From Arthrobacter celericrescens (GTDB lineage Bacteria; Actinomycetota; Actinomycetes; Actinomycetales; Micrococcaceae), in contig NZ_QYLP01000101.1 in NCBI RefSeq assembly GCF_003614925.1, positions 62,001 to 126,000 of the forward strand: DNA of 64,000 nucleotides, written 5' to 3'. Under the pieces are notes generated by a model. The model saw nothing but the letters and a program-made list of their open reading frames with translations, was not told where the DNA came from and ran no database searches. Every line of letters starts with the position of its first letter. Positions within the stretch are counted from its first letter, which is position 1. The translations under genes were made by a program, and so were the position numbers. Below, piece after piece: positions 43,536 through 52,213 of this stretch.

Positions 43536-44519
43536 GTGAAGAGCGATACACCGATCGCGGACCAGACGGACCATCCCGGCGAGGAAGTCGCAGTCACCGC
43601 GGCAGGGGCCATCCCGTGGCGCCTCAACAAGGGCGCCCTTGAAGTGCTGCTGATCCATCGCCCCAAGTACGACGACTGGTCCTGGCCCAAGGGCAAGATC
43701 GATCCCGGGGAGACCATTCCCGAATGCGCGGTCCGCGAGGTCTCAGAAGAGATCGGGGTCCAGGCGACACTGGGCATCCCGCTGCCGCCGATCCACTACC
43801 ACGTCACCGCCGGCCTGAAGGTGGTCCACTACTGGGCCGTCCACCTGAACTCAACGCTGCACAACGGCAACGGGATCAAGCCCGACGGCAAGGAAGTGGA
43901 CGCCGTGATGTGGACGGGTCCCGAGCGGGCGGCCCAGTACCTAAGCAATCCGAGCGACGTGGCGCCGCTCAAGGAACTCGCCAAGGCCCACGCCAACGGC
44001 GAACTGGAGACCTGGCCACTGATCCTGGTCCGGCATGCCAAGGCCAAGCCGCGGTCCTCGTGGACCAAGGCAGAGGGCAGCCGTCCGCTCGCCGCGACCG
44101 GACAGCGGCAGGCCCTCGCCGTACAGCGCTTGCTGGAGGTGTGGAAGCCGATGCGCGTGGTCAGCAGTCCGTGGACCCGCTGCGTAGCCACCATCGCGCC
44201 CTATGCCAAGGCCGCGGGTGCGAAAGTGAAGTTGGTGGAAGCCCTGACCGAGCACGCCCACGAGCGTAAGCCGAAGAAGACCGGCGACACCGTCTCCGCA
44301 CTGTTCGACAAGCAGCAGCCCGTTGCCGTGTGCACGCACCGGCCGGCGCTGCCGACAATCCTCAAGACGCTGGGCCGCCACATGGGCCCCGAACTCGGCG
44401 CGCTCCTTCCGGGCGAAGACCCGTACCTCGCCCCGGGCGAAATGATCGTCTGCCACGTGTCGCGGAGCAACGGCGGGCGGGTTGTCGCCGTCGAGCAGTT
44501 TAAACCGTTCGACGACTGA
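43536..44519 (+). CDS. mutT1: NUDIX hydrolase fused to histidine phosphatase (MutT1 type)
   Basis: 327 residues in two domains. The Nudix box reads GKIDPGETIPECAVREVSEEIGV (about residues 51-73, with the usual Glu pair). The second domain opens with LVRHAKA (about 165-171), the phospho-acceptor His of histidine phosphatases. The mycobacterial MutT1 with this plan cleans 8-oxo-dGTP/8-oxo-GTP and diadenosine polyphosphates. The start is GTG at 43536. Coupling to ppk suggests a shared role in nucleotide and polyphosphate balance (inference). Confidence 0.88.
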   Translation: MKSDTPIADQTDHPGEEVAVTAAGAIPWRLNKGALEVLLIHRPKYDDWSWPKGKIDPGETIPECAVREVSEEIGVQATLGIPLPPIHYHVTAGLKVVHYWAVHLNSTLHNGNGIKPDGKEVDAVMWTGPERAAQYLSNPSDVAPLKELAKAHANGELETWPLILVRHAKAKPRSSWTKAEGSRPLAATGQRQALAVQRLLEVWKPMRVVSSPWTRCVATIAPYAKAAGAKVKLVEALTEHAHERKPKKTGDTVSALFDKQQPVAVCTHRPALPTILKTLGRHMGPELGALLPGEDPYLAPGEMIVCHVSRSNGGRVVAVEQFKPFDD

Positions 44520-44552
44520 CGGCAGCCGCGCGGCCGCTTGACGGCACCCATC

Positions 44553-44584
44553 TTTGTATCAAACACTTAGTACATTGATACAAA
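44553..44584. promoter_or_regulatory. Palindromic operator of the membrane protein-GntR pair
   Basis: Perfect inverted repeat of nine bases, TTTGTATCA (44553-44561) and TGATACAAA (44576-44584), with 14 bases between. It sits 17 bases before the ATG at 44601. The spacing and A/T-rich arms fit a GntR (YtrA type) dimer site. The likely ligand is the GntR encoded at 46223, giving autoregulation. Confidence 0.65.
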
Positions 44585-44600
44585 GTTGGGGGTTGTCATC

Positions 44601-46226
44601 ATGGAATTCAATCTGCCGCCCTTGGCGTTCCTGGCACCGGCCGGCGGCGCGGCCATCGTCTATCTGTTCCTCCGCTTCGTGGTGTGGGCACCCCGCACCG
44701 GAAGCACCGCCGCTACGGTGTCCCAGCATGCGCTGTGGGTTGGCATCATCGGCTGGATGGCCAGTTCCCTGCAGGGGGCTATCCGTGCAGGCCAGATTGA
44801 TCTCATGAACGCACATGCTCCGAGTGCGCCGGAGCAGCTCCTGACGGCGCTCGGCTGGCCGGTCGCCGCCACCCTGGCCGTGCACGCCATCGGCCAGTGG
44901 AGCTACCCGGCGCCCCGGCAATCACAGCGGCACGCCGAGCTGTCTGTTCGCCGCATCCGCGACTTCCTGCCGCGCGGCTTGGCCTGGACGGTCGCAGGGG
45001 TCTTCGTGTTCTCCGCCGGAGCAATCCTGTGGGTGTCCAGGCTTCCGGGTTTTGATCCGGTGCGGGCAATCACGGCTCCCGACGGAAGCTACAGCCACGC
45101 CGCGCAGTCCGGCAGGATTCCCGGCGCCGAACTGGCCGCCTGGCTGGGCGGCGCCCTGCTGCTGCTGGCGCTCGGAACCCTGCTGGTCCTGTGGCTGATC
45201 GCCCGGCGCAGGCAGCTTGAAACGCTCGACGCCGGGGACAACCGCGCGCTGCGCAGGCTCGCCATGAACCGGCTGCTGCGGACCGTGGCCACCGTTGCTT
45301 CCGGTTTGGCGGCGATTGCCGGAAACTTCGCCATGTTGCCGCCGCCCGGCGTCATTCCGTCGTCGATGTTCAACCTGCCCGCCCTGGTCAACATCGTGGT
45401 CCTCCTCGCCATGTGGTGGTGGCGTCCTGGCGAACTGCCTTCCCTGGCCGCCATCGACAAGCAGCGCGAAGCGTCGTCCCCCACGAGGAGCGGCCATGCC
45501 GCGGCCCGGCTCTCGGCGTCGATCGGCGTATGGCTCGGCCTCGTCGCAGCTCTCCCGCTGTTCATCGGCCTGTTCCTCATTCAGGCAATGTCGGCAGCGG
45601 GCGGTTGGGGCCTGCCGGCATGGGTAGCGGTGATCGCAGCACTCATCCTGTTAGCCGTAGCCGCAGGAGAATGGCTCACAGGAAACAACTACGGCAGCCG
45701 CGAGACCGCCGTCGACTGGCCGCGCCAGCCGGTGTCGCGCGGCCTGCTGGGCACGGCGATCATCGGCGGCCTGCTGCTCTGCGTGGTCCTAGTCCTCACC
45801 GCCGTGGGACAAGGCATCCTGCACGAAGCTCCCGCCTGGCCCGCCGTCGTCGTGCTCACGGCAGGCGTCCTGCTTGCCGGAGCAGCGGCCCTGTGGTCGG
45901 TGCGCCGCAGGCGGGGCATCCCCGTATCCGAAGGAACCGCCGGCCTGGATGGTGCCTTGCGCGCGATCACTGTCTACCGGATCGCCCGTACCCTCGCCGC
46001 TTACTTCGTGGTTCAGGCCGGTGTTTTGCTGATGATGCTCAGCCACGCCTTCACTCCGCTTTTGGAAGATCCGACGAGCTTTGTTCCGCAGGATCAACCC
46101 GCCGTCATCACGGCGGGAGCCATCATCGCCACCCTGGGCGTCGCCATCGCGGTGACGCCGGTCCGCGCCCTCCTGGGCGCACTCCCCCGGCAGGCCGGGC
46201 CGCGGCTAGAAAGCACTACGCCGTGA
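44601..46226 (+). CDS. Multi-TM membrane protein controlled by GntR
   Basis: 541 residues from the ATG at 44601, with GGGGG eight bases upstream. About 14 hydrophobic segments, no transporter signature that I recognise. Membrane partners of YtrA-type GntR regulators are often DUF1648-like or ABC permeases, so it may take part in stress response or transport (inference). The stop overlaps the GntR start (GTGA), so translation is coupled. The GntR palindrome lies before it. Confidence 0.8.
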   Translation: MEFNLPPLAFLAPAGGAAIVYLFLRFVVWAPRTGSTAATVSQHALWVGIIGWMASSLQGAIRAGQIDLMNAHAPSAPEQLLTALGWPVAATLAVHAIGQWSYPAPRQSQRHAELSVRRIRDFLPRGLAWTVAGVFVFSAGAILWVSRLPGFDPVRAITAPDGSYSHAAQSGRIPGAELAAWLGGALLLLALGTLLVLWLIARRRQLETLDAGDNRALRRLAMNRLLRTVATVASGLAAIAGNFAMLPPPGVIPSSMFNLPALVNIVVLLAMWWWRPGELPSLAAIDKQREASSPTRSGHAAARLSASIGVWLGLVAALPLFIGLFLIQAMSAAGGWGLPAWVAVIAALILLAVAAGEWLTGNNYGSRETAVDWPRQPVSRGLLGTAIIGGLLLCVVLVLTAVGQGILHEAPAWPAVVVLTAGVLLAGAAALWSVRRRRGIPVSEGTAGLDGALRAITVYRIARTLAAYFVVQAGVLLMMLSHAFTPLLEDPTSFVPQDQPAVITAGAIIATLGVAIAVTPVRALLGALPRQAGPRLESTTP

Positions 46227-46603
46227 CAGCCGGAATCTCGCTCGAGCTGCGTTCGGCGGTACCTCCTTACGAACAGATCCGTTCGCAGATCAGTTCGCTG
46301 ATCGCCGTCGGGTCGCTGGCACCGGGCAGCAGGCTGCCCACCGTCCGCAGCCTCGCCGCGGACCTCGGCATCGCCGCCGGTACTGTGGCGCGCGCGTACA
46401 AGGAACTCGAGGCCGCCGGGTTGATTGAATCCCGACGGCGGAACGGCACCATTGTGCTCGGCCCGCCGCCCATTGTGGGAGCTTCCGGCGACACGCCGAC
46501 GGCGGAGGTGCTAGCCACCGTCGACCGCTTGGCAGATGCGGCACGCAAGGCGGGACTGGACGCCGAGGCCGTGATCGGGCTCCTGCGCGGACGGCTAAAG
46601 TAA
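46223..46603 (+). CDS. GntR-family regulator (YtrA subfamily)
   Basis: 126 residues, short as in the YtrA group. The winged helix begins SLELRSAVPPYEQIRSQISSLI. The recognition segment is LPTVRSLAADLGIAAGTVARAYKELEAAGLIESRRRNGT. A small dimerising tail follows, with no large ligand domain. The start GTG at 46223 shares its bases with the stop of the membrane gene. It probably represses its own operon through the palindrome at 44553. Confidence 0.9.
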   Translation: MTAGISLELRSAVPPYEQIRSQISSLIAVGSLAPGSRLPTVRSLAADLGIAAGTVARAYKELEAAGLIESRRRNGTIVLGPPPIVGASGDTPTAEVLATVDRLADAARKAGLDAEAVIGLLRGRLK

Positions 46604-46612
46604 GCTGGACCC

Positions 46613-47412
<800 letters not shown>

Positions 47413-47416
<4 letters not shown>

Positions 47417-47991
47417 GCGACCACCCCTCCCACAAAGCGGAATCCCAGGACGGCCGGGAGCTGGCCACACAGATCGGCCTGGTGTGGGCGCAGACCACCA
47501 AGGGCGTCATCGGCCGCGACGGCACCATGCCCTGGCACGTCCCGGAAGACCTGAAGCATTTCAGCGCGCTGACCACCGGGCATCCGGTCATCATGGGCCG
47601 CAAGACCTGGGAATCGTTCCCCGAGAAGTACCGGCCGCTGCCCGGCCGGACGAACATTGTGGTGACCCGGCAGGAAGGCTGGGCCGGCACGCCCGAGGCG
47701 GAGGGCGCCGTCGTCGTCTCCTCGCTGGATGAGGCGCTGCTGGAGTCGCAGTTCGCGCCCGGCAACGCGCAGGTCTGGATTGTGGGTGGCGGCGAAATCT
47801 ACCGCCAGTCCATGGACCTGGCCGACCACGCCGTGATCACCGTCATCGATTCCGAGACGGCCGGGGACACCTATGCGCCCGAGCTTGGAAAGCACTGGGC
47901 GGTTGAATCCACGGAGCCCGCCGAAGGCTGGCTGGAGTCGAAGAACGGCACCAAATACCGGATCACCACATGGCGCCGGACGGAAGACTGA
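47413..47991 (+). CDS. folA: Dihydrofolate reductase
   Basis: 192 residues from the ATG at 47413. It regenerates THF from the DHF made by Thy[30 protein letters not shown] holds the NADPH and folate contacts; the usual acidic residue is the Glu/Asp pair in [13 protein letters not shown] and [11 protein letters not shown] follow. The N-terminal extension of about 20 residues is polar. Translation is coupled to thyA by the ATGA overlap. Confidence 0.96.
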
Positions 47992-47994
47992 GAA

Positions 47995-48216
47995 ATGCTG
48001 AAGAAACCTGAAACCCTGTTCGTGCTCGGCTACATGCTGCTGCCCCTGCTTGCGCTCGTGTCCGCAATCGTGGGGCTCACCATGATCCTGGGCGGCAACA
48101 AGATCGTGGGCATCATTGTGCTCGTGGTGGTCACCCAGGTGTTCACCTTCGGCGCTTTCTTTGCGCTGCGGGCACGCAAGGCGGCGCTGCTGCAGGACAG
48201 CGACAGCGCGCAGTAG
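47995..48216 (+). CDS. Small two-TM membrane protein
   Basis: 73 residues, two membrane helices (about 8-33 and 37-62) and a polar tail. It starts three bases after folA, with GGAAGA upstream, and is therefore in the thyA-folA transcript. Family unknown to me. Confidence 0.78.
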   Translation: MLKKPETLFVLGYMLLPLLALVSAIVGLTMILGGNKIVGIIVLVVVTQVFTFGAFFALRARKAALLQDSDSAQ

Positions 48217-48222
48217 CCGGCG

Positions 48223-48723
48223 ATGATACGTACGCCGTCCTCAGCGGTCAGGGCTGCTGAAATGGGCGCTTGTCGGGCCGATCGCGCGTACTACTTCGCC
48301 CAGGACTCAGATCGCAGGATATTCGCGTACACACAGGCCGAATGGGGCTTGGGCGGTGCCCAGCCATTTGGCAACTACACGGCACGAAACATGCTGACTA
48401 TGAGCCTCGTCGTAGCCGGCCTGACCATCCCGGCACTCGCATCGCCCGTCCTTTTTGTCCTCGGCGCGGTCGGCCTGAACCCTGGCGTGGCACTTCTGTT
48501 CCTCGTCTGCACGCTCCTGTTCACCGGCGGCTGGCTGCTGGGCGTCCAGTCCCTGCGGGGAGAATTGCGCGCGCGTAAACTCCGGCATAAGCGTGGGCTT
48601 CCCAAACCCTATGTGATTGTGACCGATGACCAGGCCCGCCAGTGGTTCACGGCAAACCCGGGCAGCATCGCCATTGTCAGGGACAATTTCACGGAGAGTA
48701 CGCACCCTTTCCCCGGTGAATAG
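48223..48723 (+). CDS. Two-TM membrane protein, family A of the island
   Basis: 166 residues. An N-terminal motif YTQAEWGL at 36-43 precedes two membrane helices (about 58-78 and 88-108). A basic patch KLRHKRGLPKP (119-129) and a soluble end with VTDDQARQWF and HPFPGE follow. A downstream broken copy (51419-51916) is clearly the same protein. A second in-frame ATG at 48262 could be the real start. Codon use is less G/C-rich than its left neighbours. The motifs at both ends recur in the protein at 50619. Function unknown; its position beside a WXG100 protein makes an accessory or immunity role possible. Confidence 0.7.
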   Translation: MIRTPSSAVRAAEMGACRADRAYYFAQDSDRRIFAYTQAEWGLGGAQPFGNYTARNMLTMSLVVAGLTIPALASPVLFVLGAVGLNPGVALLFLVCTLLFTGGWLLGVQSLRGELRARKLRHKRGLPKPYVIVTDDQARQWFTANPGSIAIVRDNFTESTHPFPGE

Positions 48724-48898
48724 GCTGAATTGCTTCGGTAGCTCCTGAAGGAACCCTGTTCGTGCTCACCAAAGCTGCAGGACCGCGACAGCGCACAGTA
48801 GGGACTTATCCACAGGGGAAGAAGTCCCCATCGCACGCCGAAACCGGGAAAACCTAGAGTCAAGACGAGACTTACACCTTCTTGACGCAGGGGGATCT

Positions 48899-49969
48899 TT
48901 GACCGGCAACATCTGGGGCGCGGACGTCGCGCAGCTTCGAACACTCGCGCAGCAATTCGGGCAGGTTTCCGACACGCTGTTGCAGAGCTCATCCCTGCTG
49001 ACGAATCAAATCAACAACAACCCGTCTTGGAAGGGCAGCGACGCCACACGGTTTCGTTCGGACTGGAACGGCAACCACCGGGCACTCATCCAACGGACGG
49101 CCCGTGCCCTTAAGGACGAATCCCGCAAACTGCTCGATAACGCAAAGGAGCAGGAGAAGGCCAGCAACAGCTCCGGGGGTAGTCCGTCCACCCTCGGGGC
49201 CGCCAGCGACGCAACTCCGGCAATCCTCGGTGGCGCGCTGGCGGGTGGGGTCAGCGCGTTAAGGGCGGGCCTCACCGCACAAAAGTTCATCAAGGCCCCG
49301 CTCACCCTCGCTAAGCACGTCGGGCAGTATGGCTGGGTGCTGAAGAACCAACGGGCTGACTTAATTGAGTCGTTTGCGCAGGGACGCCACCGCATCGGCG
49401 GACCGGGCTTTGCCGCTCACCGGATCCTTGGGAACTCTGCCCTCGATGACCTGCTGAAGGGTTCTGGAACCGCCAACCGCGGGCTCGGGCTGATCGACAA
49501 AGCCTCCGATATCGCATCGCTGAAGAACCTGAATCAACACGTTGGCATACTGTCTAAGTTCGGCCCTATCTTGGAGGAAAAACCTTGGCTTGGGCCCGGC
49601 ACCAAGGTCGAATGGCTGGGCAAGTCGGGCCTGGCACGGGGACTCGGGTGGGCCGGAATTGGCTTCAGCACCTACGACTCGGTCAAGAGCTTCGCAGACG
49701 GCGATATCAAGGCAGGCTTGGGGAGCGCGGGCAAGGCCATTCTTGGCGTCGGCTGCTTCATGCCGCCTCCGGCAGGGACCATCTGCCAAGTCGCCAGCGT
49801 CGGTATTGCCATTTACGAGAATTGGGAGACCATCAGCAACGTCGGCAAGAATATCGGAGAAGGCGTGGTCAATGCCGTGACTGACCCCGGGAAATTCGTC
49901 AGCGAAACGAAAGATGCCGTGTTCGACGCGGGCAAGTCCATAGGCAAGTTCCTCGGATTCGGCGATTAG
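48899..49969 (+). CDS. WXG100-headed protein, candidate type VII secretion substrate
   Basis: 356 residues, starting at TTG 48899 with AGGGGG four bases upstream. Residues 1-90 are a WXG100-like helical hairpin: WKG at 44-46 between two helices, ending in a charged segment. A Gly/Ser linker comes next. The rest (about 110-356) is Gly/Ala/Lys-rich with amphipathic and hydrophobic stretches (such as ALAGGVSALRAGLTAQKF and ICQVASVGIAIYENWETI). No known nuclease, NADase or lipase motif is seen, so if it is a toxin the fold may act on membranes (inference). It starts the accessory gene run and is ten bases from the next gene. Confidence 0.75.
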   Translation: MTGNIWGADVAQLRTLAQQFGQVSDTLLQSSSLLTNQINNNPSWKGSDATRFRSDWNGNHRALIQRTARALKDESRKLLDNAKEQEKASNSSGGSPSTLGAASDATPAILGGALAGGVSALRAGLTAQKFIKAPLTLAKHVGQYGWVLKNQRADLIESFAQGRHRIGGPGFAAHRILGNSALDDLLKGSGTANRGLGLIDKASDIASLKNLNQHVGILSKFGPILEEKPWLGPGTKVEWLGKSGLARGLGWAGIGFSTYDSVKSFADGDIKAGLGSAGKAILGVGCFMPPPAGTICQVASVGIAIYENWETISNVGKNIGEGVVNAVTDPGKFVSETKDAVFDAGKSIGKFLGFGD

Positions 49970-49978
49970 GAGACATTC

Positions 49979-50626
49979 ATGACCGTTCAGGACCCGCCCC
50001 AAAAGGAACCCCGCCTGGGCGTCGACGTCATCGGCTTCGGTGTGGGTGAGTTCGCCTATCTGCTTAACGTATTCGAAGGCCCGGCACGCGACCGTTCAGT
50101 CAGCACTTTCCGGGCTGAGGAGATGATCGACGATGTAACACTGTCCACGGCCGGTGCCTCTTCTCTATTGGCTCGGGACTTGGCCGCAATCGACGCGGAC
50201 GGCGATCTCGGCGTGAAGGGCGTGGCAGCCGCTGTCGCTTCGGCGCTGGGGCAGGCAACCCGGTGGACAGAGATCTCGCTCCTGACTAGCGAGGCGGTTG
50301 ACAATGTTGTACTTCTGGAGGCACCAGGAGTTTCCATAATGCTGCAGCCGCGACTGTTGGGCACTTGGTTCGCATTTGCGCAGGATCCGCAACTTAGTTC
50401 TGCCGAGGCAACTCTGCGGTTGGTGCGGCAGCATGTCGAGCGGAACCATGGCGGCACCGCATACCTTGTCTTCAAGACCCTGGCTACCGAGCAACACCTA
50501 CTGATCCGCCGTGGGGAGTCGTCCTGGATTACCGGTGTACCCGATTTCGACAAAGATGAGGTCGCTGAAACCCCAGGCCTGGACAATGCCGGACTGCTCG
50601 TTGCAATTGAGGATGCCCGTGGCTAG
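49979..50626 (+). CDS. Unknown 215-aa protein after the WXG100 gene
   Basis: 215 residues, mostly alpha/beta in character with no membrane segment. TAGGAGA lies five bases upstream of the ATG. It overlaps the next gene by eight bases. I do not recognise the family. A place between a WXG100 protein and a small membrane protein fits a chaperone, EspG-like partner or immunity protein, but no motif supports any of these. Confidence 0.75.
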   Translation: MTVQDPPQKEPRLGVDVIGFGVGEFAYLLNVFEGPARDRSVSTFRAEEMIDDVTLSTAGASSLLARDLAAIDADGDLGVKGVAAAVASALGQATRWTEISLLTSEAVDNVVLLEAPGVSIMLQPRLLGTWFAFAQDPQLSSAEATLRLVRQHVERNHGGTAYLVFKTLATEQHLLIRRGESSWITGVPDFDKDEVAETPGLDNAGLLVAIEDARG

Positions 50627-51020
50627 ACACAGTGAAGGAGTTCCGCAGGACCCAAACTACGTGCCGCCGCAGCGTTCCGGGGACCAACTGATCTATCGCC
50701 GGGCTGAGAACGGAGAACTGGTGGGCTACACGCCAGCCGAGTACGGCGTTCGCAAGGACGACGGCGGCGGAATGGTCAAGCCGGTTAATAGTTCGGGCGG
50801 GCTTCTGTTCCTCGCGGTCTTTGTGTCGCTTCTTGCCGGTGGAGTTGTGTACGGCATCACTCGGATCGCGATCGACGGCACGTGGGAAATACTAGGCGAG
50901 GTTTGGTGGGTTGTGCCTGCGGGAATCTTCGTGCCCGTGGCAGCCTGGTACGGCTATCTCAAGGAGCGCCGGGCCGAGAAACTGCGCAAAGTCCGCAACC
51001 TCCCGCGACCGGTGGATTAG
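50619..51020 (+). CDS. Two-TM membrane protein, family B of the island
   Basis: 133 residues from the GTG at 50619, with GAGG six bases upstream. YTPAEYGV at 37-44 is followed by membrane helices (about 60-80 and 94-112) and KLRKVRNLPRP at 121-131. The same motif order as in the 48223 gene suggests common ancestry despite little overall identity. A defective copy follows at 51097. The start overlaps the previous gene by eight bases. Confidence 0.75.
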   Translation: MARHSEGVPQDPNYVPPQRSGDQLIYRRAENGELVGYTPAEYGVRKDDGGGMVKPVNSSGGLLFLAVFVSLLAGGVVYGITRIAIDGTWEILGEVWWVVPAGIFVPVAAWYGYLKERRAEKLRKVRNLPRPVD

Positions 51021-51096
51021 GTCTTGCGCCAACCGACCGGCCCCGACGTTGAGCATGCCACGCCTTTTGTTCTGCTGACCGTGAACGCGGACGGCC

Positions 51097-51400
51097 GTGA
51101 CGAGGCGTAGTCACGGGGTCCCTCAGGACGCGGCCTATGTGCCGTCGTCGGGTGCCGGCAAGGCGCTTGTTTACCGCAGGGCTGCTCTTCCTCGCTTTAC
51201 TACTCACGGCGTGTTTTGGAGGTCTCGTTTACGGAGTAATTCAGGTCGCCGTCCAGGGTACTTGGCACATCCTGGGCGAAGTGTGGTGGGTTTTTCCTGC
51301 ATGCCTATACCCCTTCACCTTCGCATGGGCCAGCTATCTTAAGGAACGCCGGGCCGAGAAGCTGCGCAAAGCCCGCAACCTCCCGCGACCGGTCGAGTGA
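51097..51400 (+). pseudogene. Broken copy of the family B membrane protein
   Basis: The first part (TRRSHGVPQDAAYVPS, then ALVYRR) aligns with residues 2-28 of the intact gene. The second part (GLLFLALLLTACFGGLVYGV, then GTWHILGEVWWVFPA, ending KLRKARNLPRPVE) aligns with its residues 61-133, but in another frame. About 98 bases are missing at a CGGGCT repeat, which shifts the frame. It is therefore a pseudogene by internal deletion. Confidence 0.8.
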
Positions 51401-51418
51401 GACTTGAAATTGGGAAGC

Positions 51419-51916
51419 ATGCCTGATCTCCAAACCACAATCCGCAAAGGTCCACGCCGGAAGTACTTCTACGGCTTCGGCCAGGGAGACACCATTCATG
51501 CCTACACTCCCGAAGAGTGGGGACTTGGTGGATCGGTGGCATCCAACGCGAGCAACTCCACACACAGTCTGGTGGTTCTCATCCTGATCGAGCCGTAATT
51601 ACCGTGCCGGCTCTTCTTGCCCCGATCTGGCTGGCTATCGGGGCCCTCCGCCTAAATATCGGTGTCGTCCTCTTGTGCCTCTTCTGCACTGTCCTCTTCA
51701 CAGGCGGATGGTTCTTCGTGCTGAAAGCCATCCGGGAGGAGATTTCGTGCGCGGAAGTTCAGGCAGGCACGCGGACTGCCAAAGCCCTGGTATGCGGTCA
51801 CGGACGATCAGGCGCGGAACTGGTTCGAGCAGCGCGCTGGAACCGTGGCCATCACCAGGGAAAACTTCCCCAACAGCGCCCGTCCGTTTCCGGGCGAAGA
51901 GCGAACCGATGGATAA
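51419..51916 (+). pseudogene. Frameshifted copy of the family A membrane protein
   Basis: Three pieces match the 166-aa protein at 48223: FGQGDTIHAYTPEEWGLGG in one frame, VPALLAPIWLAIGALRLNIG and CTVLFTGGW in the next, then RARKFRQARGLPKPWYAVTDD and RPFPGE back in the first. The first shift is near 51570-51600. The second is an extra T near 51743-51745. No intact product is possible without frameshifting. Confidence 0.8.
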
Positions 51917-51938
51917 ACGGTAGGCGTAGGCTCGTGCC

Positions 51939-52127
51939 ATGGAGCTCCTCCTGGGAATCCCGGCCGTTGCACTGCTCATGACTGTCCTTGCCCTCTACCG
52001 AAGCAGGCAGGATCGCAGGCGCAAGGCGATCCGACCGCCGCGGCATCGCGGCAGCTTCCAGTCCGAAAGGGGCCGGGTTTACAGCAACGCTCCCAGCCAC
52101 AACGCGAGCCCGAGCGACGGAACCTGA
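51939..52127 (+). CDS. Small single-TM protein, 62 aa
   Basis: 62 residues: one membrane helix (about 2-20), then a basic, Ser/Arg-rich end. There is no good ribosome site, but TAGGCT (51927-51932) lies exactly six bases before the ATG, as in the leaderless genes nearby. It lies between the accessory island and asd. Function unknown; the coding status is only moderately certain. Confidence 0.5.
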   Translation: MELLLGIPAVALLMTVLALYRSRQDRRRKAIRPPRHRGSFQSERGRVYSNAPSHNASPSDGT

Positions 52128-52213
52128 CCGACGAAGGTGCGCGCCGCCGTCGTTCGTTCAGGGGGTGACGTAACCGACTGCGCCCTGCCGTTCGCGAAGT
52201 CTAAACTGGTCCA

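Noticed and set aside
48899-49969. An ESX secretion machine gene
   Set aside because: Only the WXG100 head is seen; no ATPase, mycosin or EccB/D-like protein is in the window.
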